Below, in pieces: positions 23,129 through 35,060 of a stretch of 64,000 nt of DNA. Origin of the DNA: Lunularia cruciata (taxonomy: Eukaryota > Streptophyta > Marchantiopsida > Lunulariales > Lunulariaceae). A program made the translations under genes and the position numbers. The number at the start of each line of letters is the position of its first letter. The stretch's first letter is position 1. Location: positions 12,524,001-12,588,000 of the forward strand of contig OX419757.1 in NCBI GenBank assembly GCA_948567375.1, written 5' to 3'. The notes beneath the pieces are model-generated. The model was not told the origin of the DNA. It did not search any database and saw only the letters and a list, made by a program, of their open reading frames with translations.

Positions 23129-24730
23129 TTACAAACAAAATTTGGAGAGGTTTCTTGCCTGGCTGTGAGCTTGATTGATATTGACTTTGATTCCCACTTT
23201 TACTGAATCCCTAGAACCTACCGTAAATTTCAGATACATTAAGTGGTTTGGAGTAGATGCATCATTACCATCAGTTTGCATTCTTGCCATCGGAGTAGCT
23301 TGACTCAGGAAGTATACCAGAATATGCACTTGAACCACGACTGCATGACAATATGGTACCACCCAAAAGGGCTTGAAGTGTCGCTCTGCAGCGAAAGTAG
23401 AAGGCATGGTTTCCTTCATCAATAAGTTCACGTCCAAAACAGTCGTAAACTTTCTGACCTACTTCGTCTCCTTCAGTAGAGGAATTTTAGCGCTACTATC
23501 CGCTCGATACACCAGTCCTTGACAATATCATCGTCGGATATGCGTACGGGTATCTTCCGATCGTATCCGTTTCTCGAAGTTGGGGTCCACTCCTCCCCAG
23601 AAATGGGACGGAACCTTTTCTCTCCTGCACCTGTATTTGAGCCTGAAAGATGTCATAATCACTCTTGAAGGATCAGCAAAGTAGTCGTAGGTACCAAGAC
23701 ATTTATTTAAATGAACAAGAATAGTCGAGCCCCGTCCCGGTTTATCATCGATATCCAAGATGTTATTGTCTTCCTCAAAGGACAATTTTCCATTACCCTT
23801 ATCTTCGAGGTGGTGTCTGCCCCTACGCGATGATGACTGTCCTCCACTTGAAGGTCCAGGATCATTTGAAGTTGTACCTTGAGTTGCTCCGTTGGTTGAT
23901 TCCGTTACATTTACCAACCCTCCAGCGTCTCCAACCTCGCTACGGGGCTCCAAGGCAGCAAGTTTGGCTCTCAAAACGTGTAGAGTGATCTGTTCCACCT
24001 AGGCATCTTATTTCATTGGCAGTTACCCCAGATTTGAGACGCTCAGACGTATCCGCTTTCCTTTGTAACCGGCACATGAGGAGAAGAGCTCAGATGAATG
24101 TCATCCGCTCCATAGTAACTGAAAGCAGCTGCAAAACCGTGCTCCAACTTCCTGCCCGAGGATATCTATTGCATTTTCCACGTCTTCTCTCCTATCTCCC
24201 TCACTTCAATAGTATTATCTGTTTTCAACGAATATCTGTTATCAATTTCAAGTTATTTACTAATCCTTAGATATATGTTATCCTCAATTTATTGCAATTA
24301 TGCTTTTGATTCAGGTTACGTTCGATTCGATGTATTCTACTTAATAGAGTTATCACTATTTTAGCATTGTGCATAAAGTACATCTTGGTTACTGATCATT
24401 TGCATTTCATGAGTTCTGGATTTGGTGAGTTTGGTATCTCCTTCTCTCATTTCTCACTTCTTAATAAAACTTCAGGTATCCATGGTCATGATGTCCATTT
24501 GTTGAAATTACGTGCTCGTGATTTTTAGGCTTTGATGTCCAGTTCAGAGATTCTAGTTCCCTGATTGTTAACGCGTCTTGATGACACCGCGAAATCGCCT
24601 CCACAACAGGTCTCTCTCTTGCACGAGGCTCTCTACCTCCGTCCTCTTCTCCACGAGTTTCATCTGTAAACGCGCCATGCTGTTCTTCCCTGGTATGCTA
24701 CGGGAGGACAGTAACTGTTGTCTCCTTCAC
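23129..24730 (-). other. Possible multi-exon gene or relic of unknown function
   Basis: Three minus-strand open stretches lie in line. About 24690-24590 gives 'MARLQMKLVEKRTEVESLVQ', which is coiled-coil-like. 23998-23528 gives 156 codons from a GTG, beginning 'QITLHVLRAKLAALEPRSEV', with a Ser/Gly-rich linker and a basic C-terminus ('FRLKYRCRREKVPSHFWGG'). 23437-23129 gives 102 codons. A possible acceptor AG precedes the middle stretch directly, but an in-frame stop lies just upstream and I cannot join the pieces in phase. No known domain is recognised. It could be a real gene with poorly predicted exons, or a decayed one. Base composition is richer in G+C than the neighbouring repeats, which slightly favours former coding DNA. 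Confidence 0.3.
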
Positions 24731-25559
24731 TCGAAAGTAGACTGAACACTGCAAACAGACATCTCTCCGCCTGGGGGACTGACTTGTACTGAAAGACGCT
24801 CTGTGGAACGAGAGTTCCACAGAGCTATGCAATGGGACCCTGCATCCGCACTGCGTATATTAACCGATTCATTCGCGCTGGAGATTCATAGGTTCCGTCA
24901 AACTCCTCAGTGGATTAGAAATGCAGTTCTATACTACATAATGAGAATAATCCTTAGAATAATGTGTTTGCTATGTTACCTGCCTGCATTTTCTTTATTA
25001 CACGCAGGTATTGAATGAGGTTGAGCGGTACTTTTGTTGATCGTTGAAGAAGTTAGATGAAGTATAGATACTGTTGTTCTCCTAATTATGTTTCCATAGA
25101 GATTGCCTAGAGTGGTATGAAAATTGATTAAAAAAAATTAATGTGATTCAAGTCCATAGAACTTGATAAGTTTGATGGGTTCATGAGTCTAGAAGAGATG
25201 TAGACTATTTTCAATAAATCAGTGGGGAAATTGCAGAAGAAATTCTCTTGACAAGATCTTCACAAATGAAAGAAATCATTTAACCAACCGAACGAAATGA
25301 GATATCACTTTTTACTGCTGGAAAGAGTTGAGAGAAAACATGGAATTGTGTTCAAATTTGTAAGAAACACCCATATTTCGGATAATGATGCCTATCCTCA
25401 TGACGAGAGTCATGATCAAAATCCGATGCGTATAAGGCAACAAAAGACTCTCTTTTCGTCCATATGAACTCAAGATCAATGCTGCCAAGAGCCTTAATTA
25501 ACTTAATGAACTATATTGTTAATGCTGCAGGTGACAGGCAGAGCCTCTTTCACTCCCGT

Positions 25560-26920
25560 TGTCCAAGATTTCCTCAGGTGAGATGCAGAGTCGAAGCCGA
25601 AGCTGTCGTCGAATGTGAAGTGCGAGTGGAATGAACCTCGGGCTGCCTCCATGACGCGTCGTTTTCCGGCCCTACAAAGCGTGATCTCTTCCAGATGTCA
25701 ATTCCTCCGCGCCGAGTTAGGGCCAAACGACTGGGTGGGATATATTTCAGAGTTATGGGCAAAGCTTCCAGTGTATCGAGGACAATCACGTATGATTAGA
25801 TCTTGCAGTTGGGGACAAAGAAGTAGCGTATGTGGTAAAGTGTGGAGGTTCTTGCACCGTTCAATGTGTAGCTCCAAGAATTGTTGAAGTTGCACAGTGT
25901 GTGTGTTGCAAACTTTTGCACATTACGATGTGTAACTTCTGGAGTTGGTGATGAGAAACTAACGTACCCGGTAAACTTTGTAGGTTCTCGCACTCCTCCA
26001 TCTTTAGTTCCCGAAATCTCTGGATCTGACCGAGTGTATCCGGTATACCCTGCTCGTGCTCGCACATTCGATGTATAACTCCTGCAATTCTTGGGGTTGA
26101 CGGAGTGTATCCGGGAAACAGTTCAGGTTCTCGCCCAATATGTTACTCGCGCAATCCTTTGAAGTTGATTGATTGCATCCGTAAAACCTCTGAGATTCTC
26201 GCACATTGCAATCTGTAATTTCTGCAATGGTTGAAGATGACAATGTATCCGTAGACTCTGTCGGGCCTCGCAATGTTCGATCTTCACATCCGCAATTCTT
26301 GAAGTTGACCGAATTTATCCGGTAAACTTCTGAGATGTTTGCACACCGCAATGTGTACTTCCTTCAAATGTTGGAGATGAGAGGATGCACCCGTAGACTC
26401 TCTAGGGCCTCGGATTGTTCGATTTTCAAATTCTACAGACTTGGAACTTGACCGAGTGAAATCCTGTGAACCTTTAGGTTCTGGCACATTACCATGAAGA
26501 ACGTCTGCAATCACCGAAGGTGATGGAAGGTCTCCGGTAGATCCCATAACCTCCTGCACTGCTTGGTCTTTAACTCCTCCAATTCTTGAAGCTGCCCGAC
26601 TGTATCCGATAAAACGTTGTAGCTTCTCGCACCGTATGATGTGTAACACCCTCAAGTTTTGAGACGGACCGAATGTATCCGATCTTACAGTTGCTGAAGA
26701 TGACCATGTGTATTTGGGAAACCCTGTTGCACACCATCAGCTATTTCCATGGATATGCTGAAGCCATGTTCTCCTTGCACAGTCTCCTTCAACCACCCAT
26801 ACTGTAATTCATGGACATTGTGAGATTCTATGATTCTGTGATGCTCTAACTTCGCTATGTATTCCAGGGTAACGGGCAGACTTCGCAAGCGAGGACAATC
26901 ACGTAACATCTATCCGAGAG
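25560..26920 (-). pseudogene. NLR-type leucine-rich-repeat domain, decayed
   Basis: On the minus strand, repeated units of about 24 residues follow the plant disease-resistance pattern L-x-x-L-x-I-x-x-C-x-x-L-x-x-L-P. Examples are 'LRDCPRLRSLPVTLEYIAKL' (about 26900), 'LKEVHIAVCKHLRSLPDKFG' (26360), 'ELKMEECENLQSLPGTL' (26000) and 'FLELHIERCKNLHTLPHTLL' (25880). Such LRRs form the sensor end of TIR- or CC-NBS-LRR immune receptors. Each unit lies in a different frame or ends in a stop, so the region is not translatable. No NB-ARC motif (P-loop, GLPL, MHD) is visible on the 5' side (26.9-27.2 kb). I read it as a truncated, frameshifted NLR 3' end. Confidence 0.72.
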
Positions 26921-27253
26921 GCCCTAGAGGCATGGAGGATGTGGATCCTCACGATTGTTGAAGACCGTCACACATGTCCAAAAACTGGTCCTCCTGGAGC
27001 CTCACCAAACTGGAGTTGAAATCAGAGATCTACACTTCGGAGGCAAAGGTGTATTCCAACAAACCTCTGAACAAGGTGAGTAGCTTAAAACATACAACGA
27101 CACCAAATACCAAGATGTAGAAGGAAGTATTGAATGCTATAAAGGTAAGATAGTTACATTAGGGTTAGCCCTAATAGGAATAGACTTAATCATCTGATTT
27201 CAATAGCACATAGTAGTTGGATTCATCCGAACATAATGTTGTAGGAAGTATAC

Positions 27254-27266
27254 GGGGCTTAGCCCC
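27254..27266. repeat. Isolated GGGGCTTAGCCCC palindrome
   Basis: The same palindrome that marks the tail of the non-LTR retrotransposon at 36.0 kb appears here on its own. The conserved block that normally follows (CTTGTACGGCTTGATGGG) is absent, so this may be a remnant or a coincidence. Confidence 0.5.
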
Positions 27267-27685
27267 AAAGTGATTCAAGTTCTGAATTCCACCTTGTCCA
27301 TCCTATTTCATGTATGTGAAGTCTAAATGTCTTTGTGTCCATGAACCCAAGTTTTGTTATTTGAAGTAGACACATGAGGACCTCTAAGATCCTTAAAGCA
27401 TAGTTGTCAATGGTATGGATATTTTGTGATTGCTTGATAGAGTAGTGATGAGGAACTCAAAGTAGGAGTAAAAGTTCCAAAATGTGGGGGTGCATTTGGG
27501 CATGATTGGGGTATTGGATTTGGTTTTTCAAAGGGTCATGGAGGGCCCGGAGTATCTCAAAGTGCCATGTATAACAAAAATTCTAGCATGTCATGAACCT
27601 GTAATCTAGTTGGGGTTGATGCCTTCATGGAAAGGTGAACATTATCACAAGAATATAGCATGGGAAGTGAAAGACATCTTGAGAA

Positions 27686-27763
27686 GTGCTCCTAAAAGTG
27701 ATTGTTTCTTCTTGGGGGCCACTTGACCTTCTGTGCAGACTGAACAATCACTTTTAGGAGCAC
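27686..27763. repeat. Perfect 21-bp hairpin, 36-nt loop
   Basis: Arms at 27686-27706 and 27743-27763 are exact reverse complements over all 21 bases, with the loop at 27707-27742. The 78-nt total and the arm length equal to plant microRNA/siRNA size make a small-RNA precursor possible, but a perfect short stem is also what a recent inverted duplication gives. No surrounding gene is recognised. Confidence 0.92.
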
Positions 27764-27959
27764 CATTTTGAATAGACATTTTGAAGAGTGATTTTAATTT
27801 ATTTCTTATAGTATGCCATATTATGTAGCACTACCCTTTTCTAGGAGAGTTTCTTGCCCAAAAGATTAAATATAAACAATTGTGATGTTGTGACACTTTC
27901 TCTTCAACTATAGTCTATCCTCAAGTGAACTACCTGTTCTTATCATTTATACTATTAGT

Positions 27960-29180
27960 ATGTCAACATTGGATTTTCATAATGTTGTCATGACAGAAGA
28001 AGATGTTGTGATGGAAGGAAATCACAAAGACATGAATGAGGAAGAGGGTGTTGCCAAGACACCAGAACAGATTAAAGAAGGAGGAGCAAGTGAGGAATCT
28101 TTCACTTGGATCAAAATCTCTTTGACTTTGAAACCGCAATGGTCCCAAATGCACTAAGGAGGATAACAATGTCTACAAGAAAGAAGTCTTAGAAGCCAAG
28201 GAGAAGGAGAACGAGATGGAGTTGTTGAAGGTCAAGGAAGAGTAATCTATCCATGTCTGCATACAAGAGAGAGAAGGAGATGTAAAGGTGGCCAAATATG
28301 CGACCAAGACTCGCGAGGGAGTGCAAGAAGAGGTACTTGTCACACTCTTCATGGTACATCAGAGTGCCAATAATGAGAAGGAGAATACATGACCTGGCCC
28401 AATCACAAAAAAAGTGATCATAGGAAGTGATCCATACGACAGGACCGGTGCTTCATGTATTAGATGATCCTTCCTACTATCAGGAACTACATGGGATCAT
28501 CACAAATCATATGAGGTTGGTTGCCCATCTACACAGGATTGCTCAATTAGCCAACATAGAGAAGGCAAGAGCTCATGTGGAGCTCAGGAATCATATGAGG
28601 TTGGTTGCCCATCTACACAGGATTGCTCAATTAGCCAACATAGAGAAGGCAAGAGCTCATGTGGAGCTCAGGAAGTTTCAAGAGCATTTGCAGGCCAAAG
28701 AAGAAGCTTGTCATGAACACAAGCAATTGATAGAGAAGTGGAGGAGTGCAAAGCAGGAAAAGTGGGAAAAGTACAATAGTGATCTGTGGAGAATGCAGAT
28801 GGAGGCGTGAGTCCTCAACATCAAGATCAAGCAACAAAGAGTCAAACAAAATAAACAATTTTGTGCTTGGGACAAAGAAGTGGCCTTGCTGAAACACAAG
28901 CTTGCATCAAGATAATTGCTGATGAGATTACCCACTGGAACTACAAGGAGCTTGCCAAAATTTGCATGGAGGAGCTCACATAGTAAGTAGATTAGCAAGA
29001 GGAGAGAGAGAAGAACTCACCTGTGTCAAGGTAAGGCAATACATGCAAGGGGAGATGCAAGCCATGCAAATGAACCTTGAGGAGGAGTGTGCCCGAGTGC
29101 TCATGACTATGGAGAATACAGCAAAAGAGATGATTGAGCACATGAAGGAGCTGGCCAATACCGTACCACACTAGGTCAAG
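27960..29180 (+). pseudogene. Coiled-coil element ORF, broken
   Basis: Plus-strand frames at 27960-28157 (Glu-rich, 'MTEEDVVMEGNHKDMNEEEG'), 28427-28810 and 28962-29174 read as one highly charged, helical protein with coiled-coil heptads, for example 'EHLQAKEEACHEHKQLIEKW' and 'MQGEMQAMQMNLEEECARV'. Frameshifts separate the pieces. The style matches the relics at 2.0-2.45 kb and 9.25-9.71 kb, so I take it as an element-encoded protein and not a host gene. The LTR-like block at 29.6-30.2 kb follows it on the same strand. No enzyme domain is seen. Confidence 0.55.
28505..28672 (+). repeat. In-frame 84-bp (28-codon) tandem duplication
   Basis: The unit beginning AATCATATGAGGTTGGTTGC at 28505 repeats exactly from 28589, so the ORF carries 'MRLVAHLHRIAQLANIEKAR' twice. 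The two copies look identical, so the duplication is recent relative to the frameshifts in the same ORF. Confidence 0.95.
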
Positions 29181-29579
29181 CTACAAGATCTGAAAATGCA
29201 AGTTCACTCATTAGAGTCAAAGGTGTACAATAATAACAAATTCTAGCACCTATCCTCTCATCCCACAAACCAGAAGTTCAAGGACATATTAAACCAAATG
29301 CTGATCAAGTTGCTGATTATAAAGTGAAGGTCAAGCTGCTATAAAGAACGGAAAAGGGAGATGGAGGTTCTTTGTAGTAGCTCTTCATGATAATGTACAG
29401 ATTTGTGAGATCACAAAATGTAAAATCAGCCAAGTTAGAAGGATCATCAGCCTAGTAGAGAAAGAAAAAGCCAAAGATATTTGTGATTGTAAAATTCCAA
29501 CTCACTACCTTTTCATGAGCAGTCAATCTTATAGTGAAGACCATCGTGATGGTAACATAGGGACATTAGAAGTAGACTA

Positions 29580-30180
29580 GTGGCTGATCTAGCATTGCCA
29601 CCTGGGAAATTTGTTATTGAGTTAGGTTAGATTATGATAATTAAGGATCCCAAGCATGTGATTAAGATAGAACGGGATCCTAAGTGAATGATGGCGTGTT
29701 AACTAGAAGGTTACCAAGAAACCTGCTTAGCCATTAAAAACTTATGGGGAGGAGTAGGAATTGTATAAAAGGGTTCAGCCCAATGTAAACAATGTTCATT
29801 TCTTCATTTATACAATGAGTCAATTTTTGGCTCATGAATCTTCATACATATGAGACCTCTAAGATTTTAAGAGTTTATGTGTATGAATCTACATTTTTCA
29901 TGATTGGTTGTGTACTTGGATGAGTAGTGGGGAGGAAGTATGCAATAGGATCACAAGCACTTGTGTACTGTGAGATTTATTTGTACTTGATCAGAATGTG
30001 TGATTTGAAAAAAATAGCCCAATGCATGGAGGATTCAATTTTTATTTGGAGCATTGGATAGTACACGATGATCAAAGTAACCCAAGCATCATGATTGATC
30101 CACTACTCCTACAAGATTGTGCCTTTTGCTATGGTTGTAGTCACTAGAACAATAGGACCTTCATGGTGAAGGCTCCAACA
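29580..30180 (+). repeat. LTR-like block with TATAAAAGGG promoter
   Basis: TATAAAAGGG lies at 29764-29773, followed by a leader with 'ATTTCTTCATTTATACAATG'. This is the arrangement of a retrotransposon LTR, located just 3' of the coiled-coil ORF relic on the same strand. No second copy is found in the window, so the LTR call is an inference from architecture. Confidence 0.4.
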
Positions 30181-30839
30181 ATCTTAATGTTAATAACCTT
30201 TGAAGTTTGTGATAATTCATTATATTCACAAAGTTTAAATCATTGACAATGTGCAGGTGCTAATGATCATCAGCCAAGTTATGCCCTCAATGGTAAGCAA
30301 TTGCAATGCGAAATGACCTTAGTTACTGTTGAACTATCACCTTCAAGGATAATTTGGAAATATCTTTAGTGAAAACGATTTTACTTTTCTTGTTTTTTAC
30401 TACACAAGAGAAAGTAACACTATTCTCTTTTCAGGGAGCTAAAATAAAAAAAAGAAAGAAGAAATGTAACCATTATGACACATTTGCTTCATCGTCTAGT
30501 AATTTCCCATTCTTATATACGGGAGAACAATAGATTCTTACCAATTTATTGCATGTCTACTAAGTTACTACACTCACATTTCACATCGAGAAGGTTCATG
30601 AAAGCAAACTTTACTCAAAAAACATTGAATATATTTTTCTATTGTATTCTATTCAGGGGTATAAATTACAATTACTAAGAAGATTATAAAAACCATTCTC
30701 TTACCTTTGCATCGTCTATCATTGTACCACCTATGTTGATTGACTCTTAAGAAACACAAGAACTTGTCAGGCTTCCTCTTCTGTCCGAGTATATTTCGAA
30801 TCTCCTGTCCTTCCCACTACGACCTAGAGAAATTATCTT

Positions 30840-31075
30840 ATAGCATACATTCATAATTAAAGATGATTAGAAATGATTTACATATGTAATATTTTATTAT
30901 ATTAAATTTTTATATATTATTTATATTCTATTTCTATAGTTTAAAAATTTTAAACGAATATATATATATTTAATATGATTTATTGTAATAAAATTTTCTA
31001 ATTTTATATTATATAAAATAAAAATAAAAGTAATTTAAATAATTTCTTTTTAAATTAAATATTAAATACTTTATT
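30840..31075. other. Very AT-rich tract
   Basis: Nearly pure A/T with TATATATA and TTTTAAATTAAAT words and no gene. Similar tracts lie at 56430-56620 and 60100-60900. They may be decayed repeats or matrix-attachment-like DNA. Nothing more specific can be supported. Confidence 0.7.
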
Positions 31076-31367
31076 ATGTTTAGAGATGAAACGGATCAAA
31101 GAGTAAAACAGCAAAGAGGCGTCACCGCTGCCGCTTTGCGATTAGAATATAATATTGTATTAATTTTTCCATTTTTAACATCAATCCAAAACAGAGCCAT
31201 CCTTGTTATACAACTTTCTTTCCATTGCCTTTCTCTTCATTTTTTTATTTCTGTTCAATTAGACCATTCTAAACGGGAAGTACTATTCAAAAAATTAATG
31301 CCAACCACTACTCTTGTTCAAGCGTATCAAACAAGAAAAGTTTCAAGCATGGAGCAGGCAGCTCAAA

Positions 31368-32175
31368 TTACCACTTCCTGGTCAGACGATCCAAATGAAA
31401 TTGCTGTCTCAAGTGCTTCTCAACCAGCAAAGATCTGCCAATCTTGAACTGTTCCTGCTTGCACGATGTATCGAATTCGAATTGTTGCCTTGCGGCGTCT
31501 TTGCTGAACTGGTCTATGTACCACAGCAACGGACTTCCGCCCAGAATCCGCTCTTCGATCATCGCGAGATCATTCGTCTCCAGATGAATAGTTCCCCGAT
31601 AATAGTCCCCAGCCATATTTTCTCCTCTGATGTCCTTGCCTGAATCCATGAACACTAGTATGCAAGCAAACGCAAATGCATCCGACTAGGCCATCGAAAC
31701 TATGACCATCCAATAAGGTTGGCCGTCGAGTTTCTCCATCTAAAATATCTGAAATTGCCCATAGAATCTCCGTCAACGAACCTTCTCTTGCAATGGGCAC
31801 ATCCATTCTCTCTTCGGTAAAATGGGGTTTAGCCCCATTTTACCCCCTTGTTTCCTCCATTGATGGGTCTTGAAGACGGGAAGTCGGGATGGGTCTTGAA
31901 GTCGGGAAGACCCTTGATGGGTCTTCCCGCCCTTCTTGTTTTGACTTCGTTTGATGCTCTCTGTAAAACTATCAAAAGGAACAGGAAGAAGTCGAGACTG
32001 GAAAGTCATTCTTATGGCCAGATCGTCGTCCGGTCACTTTCACAGGTCCATGTAATGAAATAAGCCTTATTTCCTTGTCCAAATTGAAGTTCGTCGAAGA
32101 AAATAATGTCAATATCCGATAGCTCTTCGGGCTCATGTAGTAGAAGATTGCACCATCAAGGAAATAGTATTCCAT
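31368..32175 (-). pseudogene. Relic of an unrecognised gene, interrupted by a repeat
   Basis: Minus-strand coding-like pieces run in order. 32175-31972 starts 'MEYYFLDGAIFYYMSPKSYR'. 31806-31660 reads 'EILWAISDILDGETRRPTLL'. A one-base frame change follows near 31690, then 31690-31368 reads 'FACILVFMDSGKDIRGENMA', 'ETNDLAMIEERILGGSPLLW' and 'FSKDAARQQFEF'. The repeat block at 31821-31945 sits between the first two pieces and looks like an insertion. I do not recognise the protein. The low frequency of stops and the normal residue composition suggest a once-real gene or gene fragment. Confidence 0.35.
31821..31945 (+). repeat. Retroelement-tail copy with two strong hairpins
   Basis: Plus orientation. 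A 9-bp stem AAAATGGGG/CCCCATTTT (31821-31843) contains the GGGGTTTAGCCCC form of the tail palindrome. Then come three partial repeats of GATGGGTCTTGAAG, then an 11-bp perfect hairpin (31903-31913 with 31919-31929, loop TTGAT) made of the conserved GGGTCTTCCCG word and its complement. It is related to the tail of the non-LTR element at 36.0 kb. Confidence 0.75.
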
Positions 32176-32179
32176 CGAT

Positions 32180-34440
32180 TAAGCGTGACAATTAATCAAT
32201 CATAGACTCTAAATTGTTAAATATTATCGTGTAACGTATACAGACTGTAAGATTTAGACACTTCTTACTTTGGAGAAAAGACTATTACCTCCATATTTTC
32301 AAATTTAAAAATAAAATTTTCTGTAAAACCCCTTTTTCCTATGTTGATTTCTTCCTCAGGGATTTAAGTATCTTGTACACAAACATTGTGCACTAAAGTA
32401 TAAGATATAGGTGGGATCTAGCTAAAGTTTAGGAGACGACTTGCATCGCGACTATATTTCCCAACGAGTGATAGTACACATTTCCTTAAAACTGCGTAGA
32501 GGTAATTGTGGATTAAAACCCAGGGCGAGTGAGATTCGATGTCATGATCTCCGGGTCCCCGCATCTCCGGATCCACGTAACTTAACCCGTATTGTTCCTC
32601 AAACTTGCCATTTCGAGTTAACGGTACCCGAGTTGGGCAAAACAGTTTATCGCAACCCATTGCAAACTTGACGTGGCACTTCAGTCTTACATGGCAGCGC
32701 TCCATGTTCACAACATATTCGTTTTATAGTTACTGACAGTACTCAGAAATTTTGAGTTTATCATGCGAATTAAACATTTGAAATTATATCGTTAAGATGT
32801 TGAATAAAACTCTACGTCAATTTTCGATTGTAAGGAAATATTACAAATTCGTACTTGTGACAAAATAACTAAATGACAAAAATATAAAAGTAATTAACAA
32901 TGATAACATTTAACTTAATTGAGACTGCTAAAACTGACCTGTTACGAAGACAACTGGTAAAACCTAGGTCTCTCCATCCCAGTCCAAACGTCCCGACTCA
33001 AGTTCGTCATTGCAAACAAAAACCCTAAACTCCAAACCCGGGTCTCTCAATCCCAACCCGAAATCCCAAGTTTCTGTCTGCAATCACAGAAATCTCGAAG
33101 CCCTAAACCGAAGTCCCTTAACCCCAATACGGAATCCCCGACTAGACCCAAGTCTCCTGGATCAACCTGACTTCCCTGACCAACCCCAAGTCCTGCACGT
33201 CGGCGTGTCTATGTAGATTAACTATTGTGGTACACACTGTCGATAATCCATACACAAGAATTTCTCTCTCCATTACCGCTCGTTTGCTGCCAATATTGCA
33301 GATGAATTTCACGTTGGCTTGCAAATGTAAATTATTTATTGTTTTATAGAGTTGTAATTAAAGACAAGATTGTTCCTTGCCAACACTATCCGGTTTGCTG
33401 CCTATTTTTATGGAAAGTTTTCATGCAGTCGCTTCACATGCCATTGGTATACGAGCTTGAGATTGGTATTGATCAGTATAATAAGACGGAGTGTGTACAC
33501 TGTGGATACTAGAGTGAACCAATTTAAAGTCGTGGTATCTGGCTAGAAGGGTAAACTAGATAAGACAGTGCTATTGTACTAACGAGAATAACAGCCGACC
33601 CTAATCTAATCTACAAATCAGTCGATGATACATTATAACTAAAAAGCAGGAGTGGTAAAGTCCAACATATGTACTTAGTAAATATTTTCGTTATGCCAAT
33701 TTTAGAGTATGGTTAATCTTCCCCTGACGAGAAATTAGAAAGGGATTTCTTGGTCGATATCCAGTTATGACATCCCGCGCTCTTTATAATCCTCGCAGAA
33801 TAGTTTTGTCTAAAAAAACAAGATTAAAGAAAATAACGTACTCAAAAGTGTATACTATAAACCAAAAGAAATAGTACAAATTACTCACTTGAAAATTTTA
33901 AAATAGTTTATTGAATGATAAAGATCCTTCTTTCTATATACAAATCTAAATGATAAATGAAAAAAGAAATTATATAGATGAATATTTATTTATTCGTGGA
34001 CGTTGTAAGTATCCTGGATGAGAGATCATTTCTATTGCTGATTCTCTTTTCTATGTAAAACCAATGCCTTGAGAATATTGTTGCTCTACTATTTAAACAC
34101 ATGCCTTAAAACATTGCTGCTCTGTTATGTAAACCCAATACCCTGGAATATGACATGATGATCAAGCTTCTACGCAAAAAATGTGAGGTCAATAGAATTG
34201 CCTTAACTCATCTCCTCTGCAAGGACTTTTGTGTTGCTTCCAAGAGAGAAAATCAAAATAAGGTAAAAATGCCTAAAACATCTCCTATGCAGGGGGTATA
34301 AAGAAATAAATGAAGCATATTGCTTATCTTTGCCCTAGTCGTAAGTCTACACAGTACCTCGTCTATATAATTCTCCACACAGAAGACTTTACTCACAGGA
34401 GTTGCACACCATTAAACATTTCCCATCGGTGCAAATTAGA
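32180..34440. other. No recognisable gene; one C-rich tract
   Basis: Intergenic. A strongly strand-biased, C-rich tract at about 32970-33190 contains CCCTAAAC, CCCTAAACC, CCCAACCC and similar words reminiscent of degenerate plant telomere repeats. The open frames here (for example 32711-32418 minus, 97 codons) carry no domain I recognise. Confidence 0.5.
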
Positions 34441-34459
34441 ATACAAGCTCATACTCTCC

Positions 34460-35040
34460 ATGCAAGTGGAGAATAATCAACGGACCAATCAGATTAAATC
34501 ACCAGTTAATATGTTTGTAGATATAGAATTTATATCATTATATCTCTAATAACATTATGTGGAGAGTAATCAGTGAACTAATTAGATTAAATCACTGCTT
34601 AATATGTATTTAGAATGTATAAATTATCACTTAATCTACTTTGAGGATATACATAAACTGTGGAATTTGTGTTATTATATCTATAATAACATCATGGACC
34701 TTGGAACCTTACTATCTAAAACATTCAAAAAATGGAATTTTTTTGTCATTGGAGATACAAAATACGTAATACACACTAGTCTAACACATTGTATCATTAG
34801 TCATTATATTTTTCGTAACATCATCATGTGGAGAGTAATCAGTGGACTAATCAGATTTAATCACAGTTTAACATACATTTAGAAGGTATAAACCACTAAT
34901 TAACATATATTTATGTACAAAATTAGGAATCATCATGTGGAGAGTAATCAGTGGACTAATCAGATTTAATCAAAGTTTAACATACATTTAGAAGGTATAA
35001 ACCACTAATTAACATATATTTATGTACAAAATTAGGAACT
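34460..35040. repeat. Tandem array with 109-bp near-identical units
   Basis: Two near-identical units lie at 34822-34930 and 34931-35039 (start CATCATGTGGAGAGTAATCA). More diverged relatives with the same GTGGAGA(A/G)TAATCA core start at about 34466 and 34559. The array is AT-rich and non-coding. Confidence 0.88.
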
Positions 35041-35060
35041 TGTGTCATTATATCTTTGAT

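Noticed and set aside
32418-32711. 97-codon minus-strand frame
   Set aside because: Low-information translation with no family resemblance and no repeat partner.
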